Source: Flavobacteriaceae bacterium | GTDB taxonomy: Bacteria; Bacteroidota; Bacteroidia; Flavobacteriales; Flavobacteriaceae | Assembly (NCBI GenBank): GCA_029238215.1 | Contig: JAQWGN010000009.1 | Coordinates: 1-64,000, forward strand | Reading direction: 5' to 3' | Length of the DNA: 64,000 bases | Shown here: piece by piece, positions 17,933 through 27,708 of the stretch | How positions within the stretch are numbered: the stretch's first letter is position 1 | How the letters are laid out: the number at the start of each line of letters is the position of its first letter | Translations under genes and position numbers: made by a program | Notes under the pieces: model-generated | The model's database searches: none | Told to the model about the DNA's origin: nothing | What the model saw: only the letters and a program-made list of their open reading frames with translations

Positions 17933-18785
17933 AGCGGTTGTGCGTCCAGAAGTAATACGTAGGATTTTCTTTAATCTGATTCTCTAAAGCCTTGTAATAT
18001 GTTTCTGTAATTTGGTAGTCGGGAACAGTTGTTGGATCGTCTGCCAATAAATCAATTGTAGTTTCATAATAACCCCGTTTAACCCGTTTTATTTTAGCCA
18101 TAAGAATGGGTACCTTAAATTCTTTACCAAGACGCTCTGCACCAGTAAAAACAGGAACTTCATTATCAAAAAATGTTAAGTGGTGGTTGCGTTTATTTTT
18201 TCTGGGCGATTGATCTGCAGCAAACCCTATAACGCTTAATTCTTTTGCACGTTGCATTGCAGTAAATTCTACACTAAATCGTTTCCTTGATATTAAAAAT
18301 GAACCGTGCAATGATCGTACTTTTTTAATGTAGTTGTCAAAAAACTTGTTTTCTAGAGGCGCATAAATTCCATAAGGTTTTAGCGAAACATGATGACCAA
18401 GCGAAAGCAACCATTCAAAGTTCGCATAGTGCCCCGCCATTACAAATACTGACTTTCCTTGCTTTGCGTAGTTTTCAAGAATTTCAGGGTTCGTGATTTT
18501 AAACCTAGACATCATCTCCTTTTTGGACATCCCCCGAACTTTTATCATTTCTAAAAACAAATCACATAAATACCGATAAAAATTGCGCTCAATTTTTAGT
18601 AATTGTTTTTTGTTTTTGCTTAGACCAGAAAGTATGATGTTTTTGCGAACAACCTTTCTTCTATATCTAAAAACATAATAAATTAAAGGATACAGTAAAT
18701 TGGAAAACAGGTATAAAAACCAAAAGGGGAGACGTGATATAAAAATCAGCAGCGGGGCGACTAAAAAATAAATTATTCGGTCCAT
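17904..18785 (-). CDS. LpxL/HtrB-like lipid A acyltransferase
   Basis: A 293-residue membrane enzyme of the lysophospholipid/lipid A acyltransferase family. An N-terminal hydrophobic anchor (about 5-38) is followed by basic residues. The HX4E catalytic motif is GHYANFE, His119 and Glu124. RKRFSVEFTAMQRAKE and ADQSPRKNKR form the usual conserved second block. It would add a secondary acyl chain to lipid A at the inner membrane, complementing lpxA, lpxC and lpxD in this window. The end overlaps glmM on the opposite strand. Confidence 0.85.
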   Translation of the reverse strand: MDRIIYFLVAPLLIFISRLPFWFLYLFSNLLYPLIYYVFRYRRKVVRKNIILSGLSKNKKQLLKIERNFYRYLCDLFLEMIKVRGMSKKEMMSRFKITNPEILENYAKQGKSVFVMAGHYANFEWLLSLGHHVSLKPYGIYAPLENKFFDNYIKKVRSLHGSFLISRKRFSVEFTAMQRAKELSVIGFAADQSPRKNKRNHHLTFFDNEVPVFTGAERLGKEFKVPILMAKIKRVKRGYYETTIDLLADDPTTVPDYQITETYYKALENQIKENPTYYFWTHNRFKLMRQKQQ

Positions 18786-18819
18786 GGTAAGTACAATGGA
18801 TGCCTAAGCATGCCTAAAT

Positions 18820-19953
18820 TTAGGGAAGTAAATCCGTAAGCAGTGGAATAAAATCTACTGCTCTACGCTCTTTAGCAATAACCTTCCCATCTTTATCTAG
18901 CAAAAAAAGCTGTGGTATTGAACGTACACCATATGTGGCCGCAATTGGGTCTTCCCAACGTTTAAGATTTGAAATGTGGTCCCAATCTAATTTATCGTTT
19001 TCAATGGCTTTTTCCCAACGTTTCTTATCCTTGTCTAGAGATACGCCAATAATACGTAATCCTTTATTTTTGAACTTTTCATATAGCTTAACCATGTTTG
19101 GACTTTCTACGCGACATGGTCCACACCATGAAGCCCAAAAATCTAAAATCGTATACTGTCCTAGTGAGGCATACAGTCGTTTTGGTGACCCATCAACAGA
19201 AGGTGCAGTGAAATCTGGAGCACTATCGCCGACTTCTATATTACCCTCTTTGGTAGCTTCTGTTTTCGTGTCCTCAACGGGCTTGGGATCAACGAGAGAT
19301 TCAATTTTCTTACCAGCTTTGGTTCCTTTTAAGGTATTGCTAAACTGACCGTAAATGCTTTTTGCTTGTTCCACATCTATTCCCTTAGCATTAATAAGTT
19401 GTTCTAAAATCAATGTAGAAATGTATGAATCTGAATTGTTGGTTACATAGTCAACTTGAAAATCATTGAACTTAGATTGCATTGCATCAAGTTGCTCTTT
19501 CAGATCAACAAAAGCAAGGCTATCACGTGAAACCATGGCGTTACGCATTTCATTTTGAATAGCAAACAAATCATCAACAAGGGGAGTAGATTCGTTAATG
19601 TAACGCTTAAACTCCTTGTTAGATTTTGTTCCTCCTACCGTAGACTTACGAATACTGTCTTTGTAAATTTCCACTGCTATTGTTCCTGCTTCAAGAATTA
19701 CAGGAACTACATCCCTGTTTCCCTGCATCAACAAATAATGCATTTCTGGAAATTCCATAGACCCTTCATATGAAGCTATTCCTTGCTCTATATACAGCGT
19801 GTCTAATGTTTGTGGTTGATTGTTTTCATCAAGAGCAATCAAATAAAGTTGCTGCTTATCATCAACATTGGCAGATACGTTTAATGTGTACTCGGAACGT
19901 TGACATGAAACAAAAAGAAAAACAAAAACACCTAGAAAAAAATATTGACGCAT
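18820..19953 (-). CDS. TlpA-like thioredoxin-fold lipoprotein with DUF4369-like N-terminus
   Basis: About 377 residues from the ATG at 19953 (MRQYFFLG); the longer frame has no signal sequence at its start. Lipobox LFVSC places the lipid Cys at 17. An N-terminal strand-rich domain (about 20-110) resembles DUF4369, a helical linker spans 120-230, and a thioredoxin fold carries WCGPC (276-280). It should act in periplasmic thiol-disulfide exchange, tethered to a membrane. The domain pair is very common in Bacteroidota. It is divergent from aroC, which starts 197 bp away. Confidence 0.88.
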   Translation of the reverse strand: MRQYFFLGVFVFLFVSCQRSEYTLNVSANVDDKQQLYLIALDENNQPQTLDTLYIEQGIASYEGSMEFPEMHYLLMQGNRDVVPVILEAGTIAVEIYKDSIRKSTVGGTKSNKEFKRYINESTPLVDDLFAIQNEMRNAMVSRDSLAFVDLKEQLDAMQSKFNDFQVDYVTNNSDSYISTLILEQLINAKGIDVEQAKSIYGQFSNTLKGTKAGKKIESLVDPKPVEDTKTEATKEGNIEVGDSAPDFTAPSVDGSPKRLYASLGQYTILDFWASWCGPCRVESPNMVKLYEKFKNKGLRIIGVSLDKDKKRWEKAIENDKLDWDHISNLKRWEDPIAATYGVRSIPQLFLLDKDGKVIAKERRAVDFIPLLTDLLP

Positions 19954-20128
19954 AAAATAAGTTTCAGCAAACTTAAAAAAAGAAATGGGTTTGTTCGTCA
20001 TTGCCCATTGAGTTTTTAGTGCAATTGAGCCTGACATGGGTAAAGTTTATTTTTATTTTAAGTATTCCAAAGTAAATACGTTTACAAATAGTTGCTTTTG
20101 ACAGTGGGCTAGATGTTATAATAACTCG

Positions 20129-20136
20129 TATTTTTG
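20129..20136 (+). promoter_or_regulatory. Bacteroidota -7 box candidate upstream of aroC
   Basis: TATTTTTG is an exact match to the TAnnTTTG -7 consensus and sits 14 bp before the aroC start codon. A TTTG lies further upstream, but the spacing of about 28 bp is longer than the usual 17-23, so only the -7 element is convincing. Confidence 0.35.
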
Positions 20137-20150
20137 AAAAAACATTTACT

Positions 20151-21215
20151 ATGGCTGGGAATACATTTGGGAAAATATTTACACTAACCACGTATGGAGA
20201 GTCTCATGGTCCAGCACTGGGAGGAGTTATTGATGGTTGTCCTGCTGGAGTGTCAATTGATTTGAATAAAGTTCAAAATGATTTAAATCGAAGAAAACCT
20301 GGACAATCAGCTATAGTAACTCAACGCAAAGAACCAGATACCGTTGAAATTTATTCTGGGATTTTTGAAGGAAAAACTACGGGGACTCCAATTGGTTTTA
20401 CCATTCACAACACCAATCAAAAATCAAAAGATTACACGCATATAAAAGATAGCTACCGCCCTTCTCATGCAGATTACGTTTATGATCAGAAATATGGTTT
20501 CCGTGACTATAGAGGTGGGGGAAGAAGTTCTGCGCGTGAAACAGCAGCTCGTGTAGTTGCAGGTAGTATTGCTAAACAATTTCTTGCGCCTGTTCAAATA
20601 CAAGCATTTGTCTCAGCCGTTGGTGATCTTAAAATGGACAACCCTCAGTTACTAACTGATTTTTCGCATATCGAAGAAAATATTGTTCGTTGTGCCGACC
20701 CTAAGATGGCAGCTGCCATGGAAACCTATATCAAGCAAGTTCGTAAAGATGGTGATACCGTTGGGGGTGTGGTAACCTGCGTAGCCCGTAATGTTCCTGT
20801 TGGGTTAGGTGAACCTGTATTTGATAAACTGCATGCGACATTAGGTCAGGCCATGCTTTCAATTAATGCTGTTAAAGGGTTTGAATACGGAAGTGGCTTT
20901 GCTGGCGCTGCCTTACGTGGTAGTGCGCACAATGATTTATACAATGAAGACGGCACTACAAAAACGAATAATTCTGGGGGAATTCAAGGAGGGATTAGTA
21001 ATGGGATGGATATTTACTTTAATGTAGCATTTAAACCCGTTGCGACAATTATGCAAGCGCAAGAAACTATTGACAAAAAAGGCGATGCCGTAATAATGGA
21101 AGGTAAAGGACGGCACGATCCATGTGTTGTTCCAAGAGCCGTTCCAATTGTTGAGGCGATGTGTGCGCTAGTTTTGGCCGATTTTGCACTCCGTAACAAT
21201 AATGCCAAAATTTAA
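20151..21215 (+). CDS. aroC: Chorismate synthase
   Basis: A 354-residue enzyme making chorismate from EPSP, the last shikimate step. Signatures: [14 protein letters not shown] near residue 15, the basic [23 protein letters not shown] FMN/substrate block, and the C-terminal [16 protein letters not shown]. Length is normal. aroB, the second enzyme of the same pathway, is about 29 kb away at 50328. The symporter gene follows after only 6 bp, so the two may share a transcript. Confidence 0.97.
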   Translation: MAGNTFGKIFTLTTYGESHGPALGGVIDGCPAGVSIDLNKVQNDLNRRKPGQSAIVTQRKEPDTVEIYSGIFEGKTTGTPIGFTIHNTNQKSKDYTHIKDSYRPSHADYVYDQKYGFRDYRGGGRSSARETAARVVAGSIAKQFLAPVQIQAFVSAVGDLKMDNPQLLTDFSHIEENIVRCADPKMAAAMETYIKQVRKDGDTVGGVVTCVARNVPVGLGEPVFDKLHATLGQAMLSINAVKGFEYGSGFAGAALRGSAHNDLYNEDGTTKTNNSGGIQGGISNGMDIYFNVAFKPVATIMQAQETIDKKGDAVIMEGKGRHDPCVVPRAVPIVEAMCALVLADFALRNNNAKI

Positions 21216-21221
21216 TACATC

Positions 21222-22526
21222 ATGCCCAAACTTGCTCTACACTGGCGTATTTTACTAGGAATGTTCCTAGGGGTTTCTTTTGGGTTGATTTTCAGTCAGT
21301 ATGGCTGGGGAAAGGTTTTTGTTATTGATTGGATTAAGCCATTTGGCACTATATTTATTAATGCACTTAAACTTATTGCAGTTCCACTTATTTTGGCTTC
21401 GTTAGTAAAAGGAGTTTCTGATTTAAAGAATATTGCACAGTTATCTAGTATGGGTGGTCGCACCATAGGGTTATACTTGCTTACAACGCTTACGGCAGTT
21501 ACAATAGGCTTGGGTGTTGTTAATTTAATAAAGCCAGGCAATACCATATCTGATGAAACACGCTCTGAACTCTTAAGTGCATATGCATCAGATGCTGCTG
21601 CAAAACAATCTGTTGCTGCTGTTCAAAAGGAAGCAGGACCATTACAGGCCCTAGTTGATTTAGTGCCTTCTAACATTTTTGCAGCCATGCAAGACAATGG
21701 AAATATGCTTCAAGTTATTTTCTTTGCCATATTTTTTGGTATAGGATTGGTACTTATCCCAAAGAAAAAATCCAAACCTGTAAAAGATTTTTTTGATGCG
21801 CTAAACGAAGTTATTTTAAAACTTATAGACCTAATAATGTTGGCTGCTCCCTATGGTGTTTTTGCGCTTTTAGCAGCATTAATTGCAGAGTCTCCGTCTG
21901 CAGATTTATTTAAAGCATTAGGCCTCTATACGCTTACCGTTTTATTAGGATTGGTATTGATGATTTTATTCTATCTCATTCTAGTTCGATTAATAACAGG
22001 AAAGAAAATCGGTTTTTTTCTCAAAGGAATTTCTCCTGCACAACTCTTGGCTTTTTCAACGAGTTCTTCTGCGGCCACACTTCCTGTGACCATGGAGCGC
22101 GTTCAAGAACACCTAGGAGTAGAAGAAGAAGTAACAAGTTTTGTTCTTCCCATTGGCGCTACCATAAACATGGATGGAACAAGCCTGTATCAGGCTGTTG
22201 CTGCGGTGTTTATAGCTCAAGCATTTGGAATGGAATTAAGTTTGGGTGCTCAATTGGGAATTATCGCAACGGCAACATTAGCCTCTATTGGCTCGGCAGC
22301 TGTTCCGGGTGCAGGGATGGTGATGTTGGTTATTGTATTGGCGCAAGCCGGAATTCCTGAAGCAGGTCTTGCCTTAATCTTTGCTGTGGATCGTCCGTTG
22401 GATATGTGCCGTACTACGGTAAATGTTACAGGTGATGCATCAGTATCTATGTTAGTAGCTAAGTGGTTAGGGAAACTTGGGAAGCCCAAAGTGAAAAACT
22501 GGGATGACAACTATCCTAAGAAATAA
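21222..22526 (+). CDS. Dicarboxylate/amino acid:cation symporter (DAACS family)
   Basis: A 434-residue inner-membrane carrier with about eight transmembrane segments and two hairpins. Diagnostic motifs are the serine-rich AFSTSSSAATLPVT and LPIGATINMDGTSLYQA, which together line the substrate and sodium site, then the VPGAGMVML hairpin and the DRPLDMCRTTVNVTGD helix. It imports glutamate, aspartate or C4-dicarboxylates with Na+ or H+. It starts 6 bp after aroC and ends overlapping the convergent DCC gene by 11 bp. Exact substrate unknown. Confidence 0.92.
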   Translation: MPKLALHWRILLGMFLGVSFGLIFSQYGWGKVFVIDWIKPFGTIFINALKLIAVPLILASLVKGVSDLKNIAQLSSMGGRTIGLYLLTTLTAVTIGLGVVNLIKPGNTISDETRSELLSAYASDAAAKQSVAAVQKEAGPLQALVDLVPSNIFAAMQDNGNMLQVIFFAIFFGIGLVLIPKKKSKPVKDFFDALNEVILKLIDLIMLAAPYGVFALLAALIAESPSADLFKALGLYTLTVLLGLVLMILFYLILVRLITGKKIGFFLKGISPAQLLAFSTSSSAATLPVTMERVQEHLGVEEEVTSFVLPIGATINMDGTSLYQAVAAVFIAQAFGMELSLGAQLGIIATATLASIGSAAVPGAGMVMLVIVLAQAGIPEAGLALIFAVDRPLDMCRTTVNVTGDASVSMLVAKWLGKLGKPKVKNWDDNYPKK

Positions 22527-22890
22527 AGCGCTCTTTATAACTGTTTTGCAAGGCGCACGAAGTACTTCCAAAAAACCTTTTTCGATACCGCGCGATACAT
22601 GTGTATCCCCAACGCTGTATTATAGCGGGTGTAATTTGCATAAGAACTTCAAGCCATCGGAGCGAAGGAATTTTAGAGGCTATATAACGTATGGCGTTAT
22701 GCTTTGACAAAATCTGGTTTTCTGGAGTGACTACAACAACAGTTTCAGCGGGTAACTCGTATTGACTTGCAAAGTGGCCATTTAAAGAAGTGAAAACAAA
22801 ATAACTGCTTGTGTCATGTTTCAACAAATAACCAATGGTCTTGCTACACATAAGGCAGGTGCTATCATAACAAATTACAGGGTTTTTCAT
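22516..22890 (-). CDS. DCC-family thiol-disulfide oxidoreductase-like protein (DUF393)
   Basis: A 124-residue protein beginning VICYDSTCLMC: the family's DxxCxxC signature is at 9-15, with Ser in place of the commoner Gly after Asp. The rest, including LNGHFASQYELP and the NAIRYIASKIP helix, fits the family. A redox role is assumed from the CxxC. The start overlaps the mutS2 stop by four bases, so it is translationally coupled to that gene. Confidence 0.8.
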   Translation of the reverse strand: MKNPVICYDSTCLMCSKTIGYLLKHDTSSYFVFTSLNGHFASQYELPAETVVVVTPENQILSKHNAIRYIASKIPSLRWLEVLMQITPAIIQRWGYTCIARYRKRFFGSTSCALQNSYKERFIS

Positions 22891-25058
22891 TTTTTTGCTC
22901 TTGAAACGAGTTCTAATGCTTCTACATTCACTTGTGTAGTAAAGACTCCGTAATTAACAATGGCCTTTTTCTTTTCTAGGGTATCAATAGTGCCCACAGC
23001 CTTGCCATCAAACATTCTCACAGCATCTCCAATGTGAAATACAACTTTTGGTCTGAAGTCTTTTTTAGGTTTTTGAATTGTTTTCTTCTTTTTCTCCTCG
23101 CGAACAACCTCAACTTTTTTCGCCACTTCTTGCTTTAACGCTTTTTTCTCTTTCTTTTCTTTATTGTGAACTTCTGCACTTTTACGTTTCCGTTTTGCGT
23201 TTTCAGTTTCTACAATTTGCAGCAGCTCAGCGATAAGTGGTCGTTTTTTATTTGTCATAAAAAAGCGATCTGCTGCTTCATTTACTTTATTCCCAAGTAC
23301 AATCATGCGCTGTTCTTGATCAAATAATTCCTGATAGCGTTCCAGCTTTTGCTTAACCTTAGCATTTAAGTTTTCTAGCTTGTCGTTTTCTTTTTTGTTT
23401 TTAACAGACGCCTCGTGTAATTCTTTAGAGTTTTTACTCATGCTAGCACGTTCCTTTTGCAACTTAGCAATGCTTGCATCAAAACGGACTTTACCGTGTT
23501 CAATTTTCTTTTTCGCTCTGTTAATTAAACTGAATGGAATCCCATTCTTTTGTGCAACCTCAAAAGTAAATGAGCTTCCAGCTTCTCCCATAACCAAATG
23601 AAAGGTGGGCTGTAAACTCCTTCCATCAAACTGCATATTGGCGTTCGTCATCTTAGGAAGTTCGTTGGCAAGTAGTTTTAAATTGGAGTAATGCGTGGTA
23701 ATTGCCCCATATGATTCTCTTTCGTAAAAGACTTCCAAAAATATTTCAGCAAGGGCGCCACCCAATTCAGGATCGGATCCTGTTCCAAACTCATCAATTA
23801 AAAACAAGGTTTTTGCATCACATTTCTTTAAAAACCGCTGCATGTTTTTAAGTCGGTAACTGTAAGTGCTAAGCTCATTTTCAATAGACTGATTATCTCC
23901 AATATCAGTAAGAATACGCTCAAAAACACCCACGTGACTTTTTTCGTGTACGGGAATTAAAAACCCACTTTGCAGCATAAGTTGCAAAAGGCCTATTGTT
24001 TTAAGAGTAATGCTTTTACCTCCAGCGTTAGGGCCAGAAATTACTACAATTCTATTTTCAGGATGAAGATGAATGTCCTGGGGATAAGTTTTGTTGCGTT
24101 TCTGTATATTACTCAAATAGAGTAGGGGGTGATAAGCATCTTTGAGGTCAAGTTCTTGTTGCTCACTTAACAGCGGCATTACAGCATTCATTTCTTTGCC
24201 ATAATATGCTTTTGCTGCATGCGTATCTATTAGCGTTAAAAAATGGGCATATTGCACCAAGTCATCGGCAAAAGGACGCATATAATCAGTTAATGCACGT
24301 AGTATAAGATCAACTTCTTCTTTTTCATCATACACCAGGTTTTGAAGTTCTTGGGTGTATTGTAACGTGGTTTCAGGTTCAATATAAACAATACTCCCTG
24401 TTTTACTACTGCCGTGAATAACGCCTTTTACTTTTCGCCTGTACATAGATTTGACAGCCAACACACGGCGATTTCCCATTACAGTTTCTCGTATATCGTC
24501 TAAAAAACCTGAACCGTGATAGGTGCTTAGTGCTGCACCAAAACTTTGACTTATTTTTGAACGGACACCATTCATTTGTCTACGTATTGAGAACAAATTG
24601 TCTGAAGCCTTGTCTTTTAACGCACCAAAATTGTCAATAATTCGGTTGATTTCGTTTGGAATTTCTTTTACTGGAATTTGCTCATTCGTGGATTCAAATA
24701 GGGCAGGGTAGTGATCTTTGTTCTTTTTAAGGAAAACAAGTAGCGCATGGGCAGTTTCTACTAGAAGCAAAATTTTCTTGAATCCTACAGCCTCAATTTT
24801 ACTATTCTCTACACCAAGTAAGGAAATTTCTTGAGTAACATCCTCAAAACCGTGATTTGGTATGGGTTTGTCATTTGAAAAGGAAGCATGGTATTCATTG
24901 GTCCGCAATAGCGCATTGCGAACAGCTTGGATATGCGTATCAGGCTCAGTAGCTAAGAGTTGTTCTTTTCCAGAAACAGTAGCACAGCGCAATGCCGTTT
25001 GTTCCAGTACGGTACCAAACTCAAGATCATCGAGTGTTTTTTGTGCTATCTTTTTCAT
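22887..25058 (-). CDS. mutS2: MutS2-type DNA-binding ATPase without Smr domain
   Basis: About 723 residues, taking the ATG at 25058 (MKKIAQKTLDDLEF), the conserved family start. The MutS core and clamp lead to Walker A GPNAGGKS (342-349), then FLIDEFGTGSDPELGGA as Walker B. A lysine- and glutamate-rich coiled region (about 520-650) follows, and the C-terminus is a small beta domain (VVFHIGDAVRMFDGKAVGTI). The Smr nuclease domain found in many MutS2 proteins is absent, as is usual in Flavobacteriia. Likely roles are recombination control or ribosome rescue, rather than mismatch repair. Confidence 0.88.
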   Translation of the reverse strand: MKKIAQKTLDDLEFGTVLEQTALRCATVSGKEQLLATEPDTHIQAVRNALLRTNEYHASFSNDKPIPNHGFEDVTQEISLLGVENSKIEAVGFKKILLLVETAHALLVFLKKNKDHYPALFESTNEQIPVKEIPNEINRIIDNFGALKDKASDNLFSIRRQMNGVRSKISQSFGAALSTYHGSGFLDDIRETVMGNRRVLAVKSMYRRKVKGVIHGSSKTGSIVYIEPETTLQYTQELQNLVYDEKEEVDLILRALTDYMRPFADDLVQYAHFLTLIDTHAAKAYYGKEMNAVMPLLSEQQELDLKDAYHPLLYLSNIQKRNKTYPQDIHLHPENRIVVISGPNAGGKSITLKTIGLLQLMLQSGFLIPVHEKSHVGVFERILTDIGDNQSIENELSTYSYRLKNMQRFLKKCDAKTLFLIDEFGTGSDPELGGALAEIFLEVFYERESYGAITTHYSNLKLLANELPKMTNANMQFDGRSLQPTFHLVMGEAGSSFTFEVAQKNGIPFSLINRAKKKIEHGKVRFDASIAKLQKERASMSKNSKELHEASVKNKKENDKLENLNAKVKQKLERYQELFDQEQRMIVLGNKVNEAADRFFMTNKKRPLIAELLQIVETENAKRKRKSAEVHNKEKKEKKALKQEVAKKVEVVREEKKKKTIQKPKKDFRPKVVFHIGDAVRMFDGKAVGTIDTLEKKKAIVNYGVFTTQVNVEALELVSRAKK

Positions 25059-25102
25059 TTCAATTTTCCTTACCTTGAGGCGTAGCAAAAATAACTTTTT
25101 TC

Positions 25103-25768
25103 ATGGAGCTTCAGTTGGAAAAATCATGGCAAGACCAATTAGCCAATGAATTTGAAAAATCTTACTTTAAATCTTTACTGCGTTTTTTGGATATTGAGAT
25201 CCAACAATTTAGCTGTTATCCCTCTCAAAAAGACATTTTTAACGCACTCAATACCTGTGTGTTTGACAAGGTAAACGTTGTCGTTTTAGGACAAGATCCC
25301 TACCATGGTAAAGGACAAGCCCATGGCCTTTCATTCTCTGTTCCAGATGGTGTTGTACATCCACCTTCATTAATAAATATTTTTAAAGAGTTGGAGTCTG
25401 ATGTAGGAAAGACTTATCCAAAGTCTGGAAATTTGTTGCCGTGGGCAAAGCAAGGAGTGTTGTTGCTCAATGCAACCTTAACAGTAAGAGCAGGGCAGGC
25501 GGGGAGTCATCAGAAAAAGGGTTGGGAAAACTTTACGGATGCTATTATAGACAGACTATCTGCTAAAAAAAGTGGGGTTGTCTTTTTGTTGTGGGGCAAC
25601 TACGCCAAGCATAAAGGCAAAAGAATCGATCGTTCAAAGCATTTAGTCTTGGAAGCGGGACATCCTTCTCCGTTAAGTGCAAATAGGGGATTATGGTTTG
25701 GAAATAAGCATTTTAGCAAAGCAAATGCCTATTTAAAAGGACTAGGGAAAAGTCAGATTAACTGGTGA
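25103..25768 (+). CDS. ung: Uracil-DNA glycosylase
   Basis: A 221-residue family 1 enzyme that removes uracil from DNA. The water-activating motif GQDPYHG places the catalytic Asp at 65. LLPWAKQGVLLLNATLTVR and VFLLWGNYAKHKG are typical, and the minor-groove loop is HPSPLS with the catalytic His. Length is standard. It is divergent from mutS2 with 44 bp between the starts, and its stop lies 2 bp from the end of the convergent SUI1 gene. Confidence 0.97.
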   Translation: MELQLEKSWQDQLANEFEKSYFKSLLRFLDIEIQQFSCYPSQKDIFNALNTCVFDKVNVVVLGQDPYHGKGQAHGLSFSVPDGVVHPPSLINIFKELESDVGKTYPKSGNLLPWAKQGVLLLNATLTVRAGQAGSHQKKGWENFTDAIIDRLSAKKSGVVFLLWGNYAKHKGKRIDRSKHLVLEAGHPSPLSANRGLWFGNKHFSKANAYLKGLGKSQINW

Positions 25769-25770
25769 TT

Positions 25771-26109
25771 TTATCCGCCAACACGTTTGACATGGTGCCC
25801 ATCTTGCTGAAGGAACTCCATGACTTTATCGCGAACTTTCCCTTGGATTATAATGTCACCGTCTTTACAACTACCGCCAACTCCACAATATTGTTTTAAC
25901 TTCTTGGCAAGGGCTTTTTGTTGGGCTTCAGTTCCTTCAAACCCTTTCACAACGGTTACTGTTTTACCCCCACGTCCTTTATTGCTAAAGTGAGCCTCTA
26001 AGTATTGTTTTTTTGTGGTGCTTTTGTTTTCTTTAGGCTCAGGGGCATAGGCGCCTTCTGCTTCTGGAAAAAGCTTTTTTAAGTCTTCTAAGCTGTTTAG
26101 TTTAGCCAT
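25771..26109 (-). CDS. SUI1/eIF1-like translation factor (YciH family)
   Basis: A 112-residue protein with the SUI1 fold: VTVVKGFEG, LAKKLKQYCGVGGSCKDGDIIIQG and a closing helix plus strand near DGHHVKRVGG. Family members bind the small ribosomal subunit and influence start-codon choice. The N-terminal 45 residues are charged and low in complexity. It overlaps the IPNS-like gene upstream by one base (stop and start share a base), so the two are coupled. Confidence 0.9.
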   Translation of the reverse strand: MAKLNSLEDLKKLFPEAEGAYAPEPKENKSTTKKQYLEAHFSNKGRGGKTVTVVKGFEGTEAQQKALAKKLKQYCGVGGSCKDGDIIIQGKVRDKVMEFLQQDGHHVKRVGG

Positions 26110-27059
26110 TATTTTTTTAATAATCCCAAATCGATAAGGCGTTCATGTAAAAATGTACCTGCTGTAATATCCTCAAATTGCTTTGGTTCTTGATCTGTTA
26201 TGCAATTTGGAAGGACATCTAAGGGCATGGAAGCCACGGGGTGCATAAAAAAGGGGATTGAATATCTAGAAACACCCCAATGTTCTTTGGGTGGGTTTAC
26301 CACACGATGTATTGTTGATTTTAGCAGGTTGTTCGTGTGTCTAGAGAGCATATCACCCACATTAATCATTAGCTCTTCTTCTTTTGCAATGGCATCAATC
26401 CAATCGCCTTTACGGTTTAACACTTGCAATCCACGTCCATGAGCACCCATTAACAGGGTAATAAGATTTATATCGCCATGTGCTGCCGCACGTTCTGCTT
26501 TTTTAGGCGCAACTTGTATTGGTGGGTAGTGAATAGGGCGTAGAATGCTATTTCCAGTTTTAACAAAATCATCAAAATAATGTTCGTCCAGTTTTAAATA
26601 CAAGGCTATTGCTTGTAATAAGGCAATGCCCGTTTGCTCTAAAGCTTCAAATACTTGTTTCCCAACTTCGTTAAACGCAGGAATTTCCTCAACAATAACA
26701 TTGGGTGGATAATGTGATTTAAGTGCTTCAGCAACAGCAGCATACTGCCCAAAATGCCAAAACTCTTTTAAATCGCCTTCTTTCTTTCCCTTGGCATGTT
26801 CTTTACCAAAGGAAGTATAACCACGCTGACCACCTAAGCCTTTAATTTCATAGTTTCGTTTAACTGAATCGGGTAACTCAAAAAATGCTTTTATCTGTTT
26901 GTAAAGCGCATCGATGAGTTCTTTTGTTAAGTAATGACCAGAAATGGCAACAAACCCAATGTCTTTGTAAGCTTTTCCGAGCGCTGCTACAAAATTATTG
27001 CGGCTTTCTTGTGTACCAGTCGTAAAGTCTTTTAAATTTAACGCGGGGATTGTATCCAT
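26109..27059 (-). CDS. Isopenicillin N synthase-like 2-oxoglutarate/Fe(II) oxygenase
   Basis: A 316-residue oxygenase. The iron ligands are His194 and Asp196 in AAHGDINL and His251 in STIHRVVNP, and the 2-oxoglutarate-binding RYS (265-267) is present. The N-terminal DIGFVAISGH block matches the DIOX_N domain. The substrate cannot be predicted; this family in bacteria covers many small-molecule hydroxylations. There is no biosynthetic cluster around it, so an antibiotic role is unlikely. It is coupled to the SUI1 gene downstream. Confidence 0.87.
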   Translation of the reverse strand: MDTIPALNLKDFTTGTQESRNNFVAALGKAYKDIGFVAISGHYLTKELIDALYKQIKAFFELPDSVKRNYEIKGLGGQRGYTSFGKEHAKGKKEGDLKEFWHFGQYAAVAEALKSHYPPNVIVEEIPAFNEVGKQVFEALEQTGIALLQAIALYLKLDEHYFDDFVKTGNSILRPIHYPPIQVAPKKAERAAAHGDINLITLLMGAHGRGLQVLNRKGDWIDAIAKEEELMINVGDMLSRHTNNLLKSTIHRVVNPPKEHWGVSRYSIPFFMHPVASMPLDVLPNCITDQEPKQFEDITAGTFLHERLIDLGLLKK

Positions 27060-27248
27060 GCAACAAATATAAGCATTGTCCTCTTTTATTAAAAGCTAGA
27101 CAAGAATATAATTTAACATAATATAAATTATAATACAAATGAGGGTAGCAATAAATAGCTCATTGTTAATAAGCATTTAATAAAATCAAACCTGAATCTT
27201 TAGCATGCAGTATTTATTAATAGTAATTTTAAACTAAACAATCTTGAC

Positions 27249-27665
27249 ATGAATGACCGGCATAACGATCTGCTCAAAATTCGCCCTGAAATTAAAAAGC
27301 ATCAAACATTTGACAGCATGTCGGACGAAGAACGTTTTCAAAACGAAACCTTACGCCCTATTTTAAAGCTACAACAGCCCCTATTGGTTGAAGTGTTTAT
27401 AAACTATGCCAACAAGCACAAGGGCGTGTTTCACGAGCTTTCTATAGACAAACGCATGCAGTACATAGAAACAGCCGTACATAAGGATCAGAAGTTTCGG
27501 AACTCCATCAAAGGAATGCTAATTGGTCAGTTTACTGTTGCAGAATACCAGATTTACATCAAAAATTCATCTAAGTTAAATAAGCGAATGATGAATTTGG
27601 TCATCACACGGCTGCAAGACAGCATGCAACTTTTGGTTACAACCCCGCTTTCTAAAGTGGTTTAG
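27249..27665 (+). CDS. Conserved Flavobacteriia protein of unknown function
   Basis: A 138-residue soluble, mostly helical protein with basic patches. Conserved-looking blocks are NETLRPILKLQQPLL, KDQKFRNSIKGMLIGQFT and LNKRMMNL. From memory, related proteins in the family are sometimes labelled glyoxalase, but none of the glyoxalase metal-binding pattern is visible, so that label should not be copied. It stands alone between a divergent oxygenase gene and a structured hairpin downstream. No function proposed. Confidence 0.7.
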   Translation: MNDRHNDLLKIRPEIKKHQTFDSMSDEERFQNETLRPILKLQQPLLVEVFINYANKHKGVFHELSIDKRMQYIETAVHKDQKFRNSIKGMLIGQFTVAEYQIYIKNSSKLNKRMMNLVITRLQDSMQLLVTTPLSKVV

Positions 27666-27708
27666 CAAAAAATCCAAAGCGAATTTTACTGGCAATAGGT
27701 TAAATAAA

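Noticed and set aside
26109..27059. Beta-lactam biosynthesis suggested by the isopenicillin N synthase-like protein
   Set aside because: No peptide synthetase or other pathway gene nearby. The oxygenase family is broad, and the neighbours are a SUI1 factor and housekeeping genes.
27249..27665. Glyoxalase
   Set aside because: No metal-binding pattern of the glyoxalase fold is visible; the protein is basic and helical.
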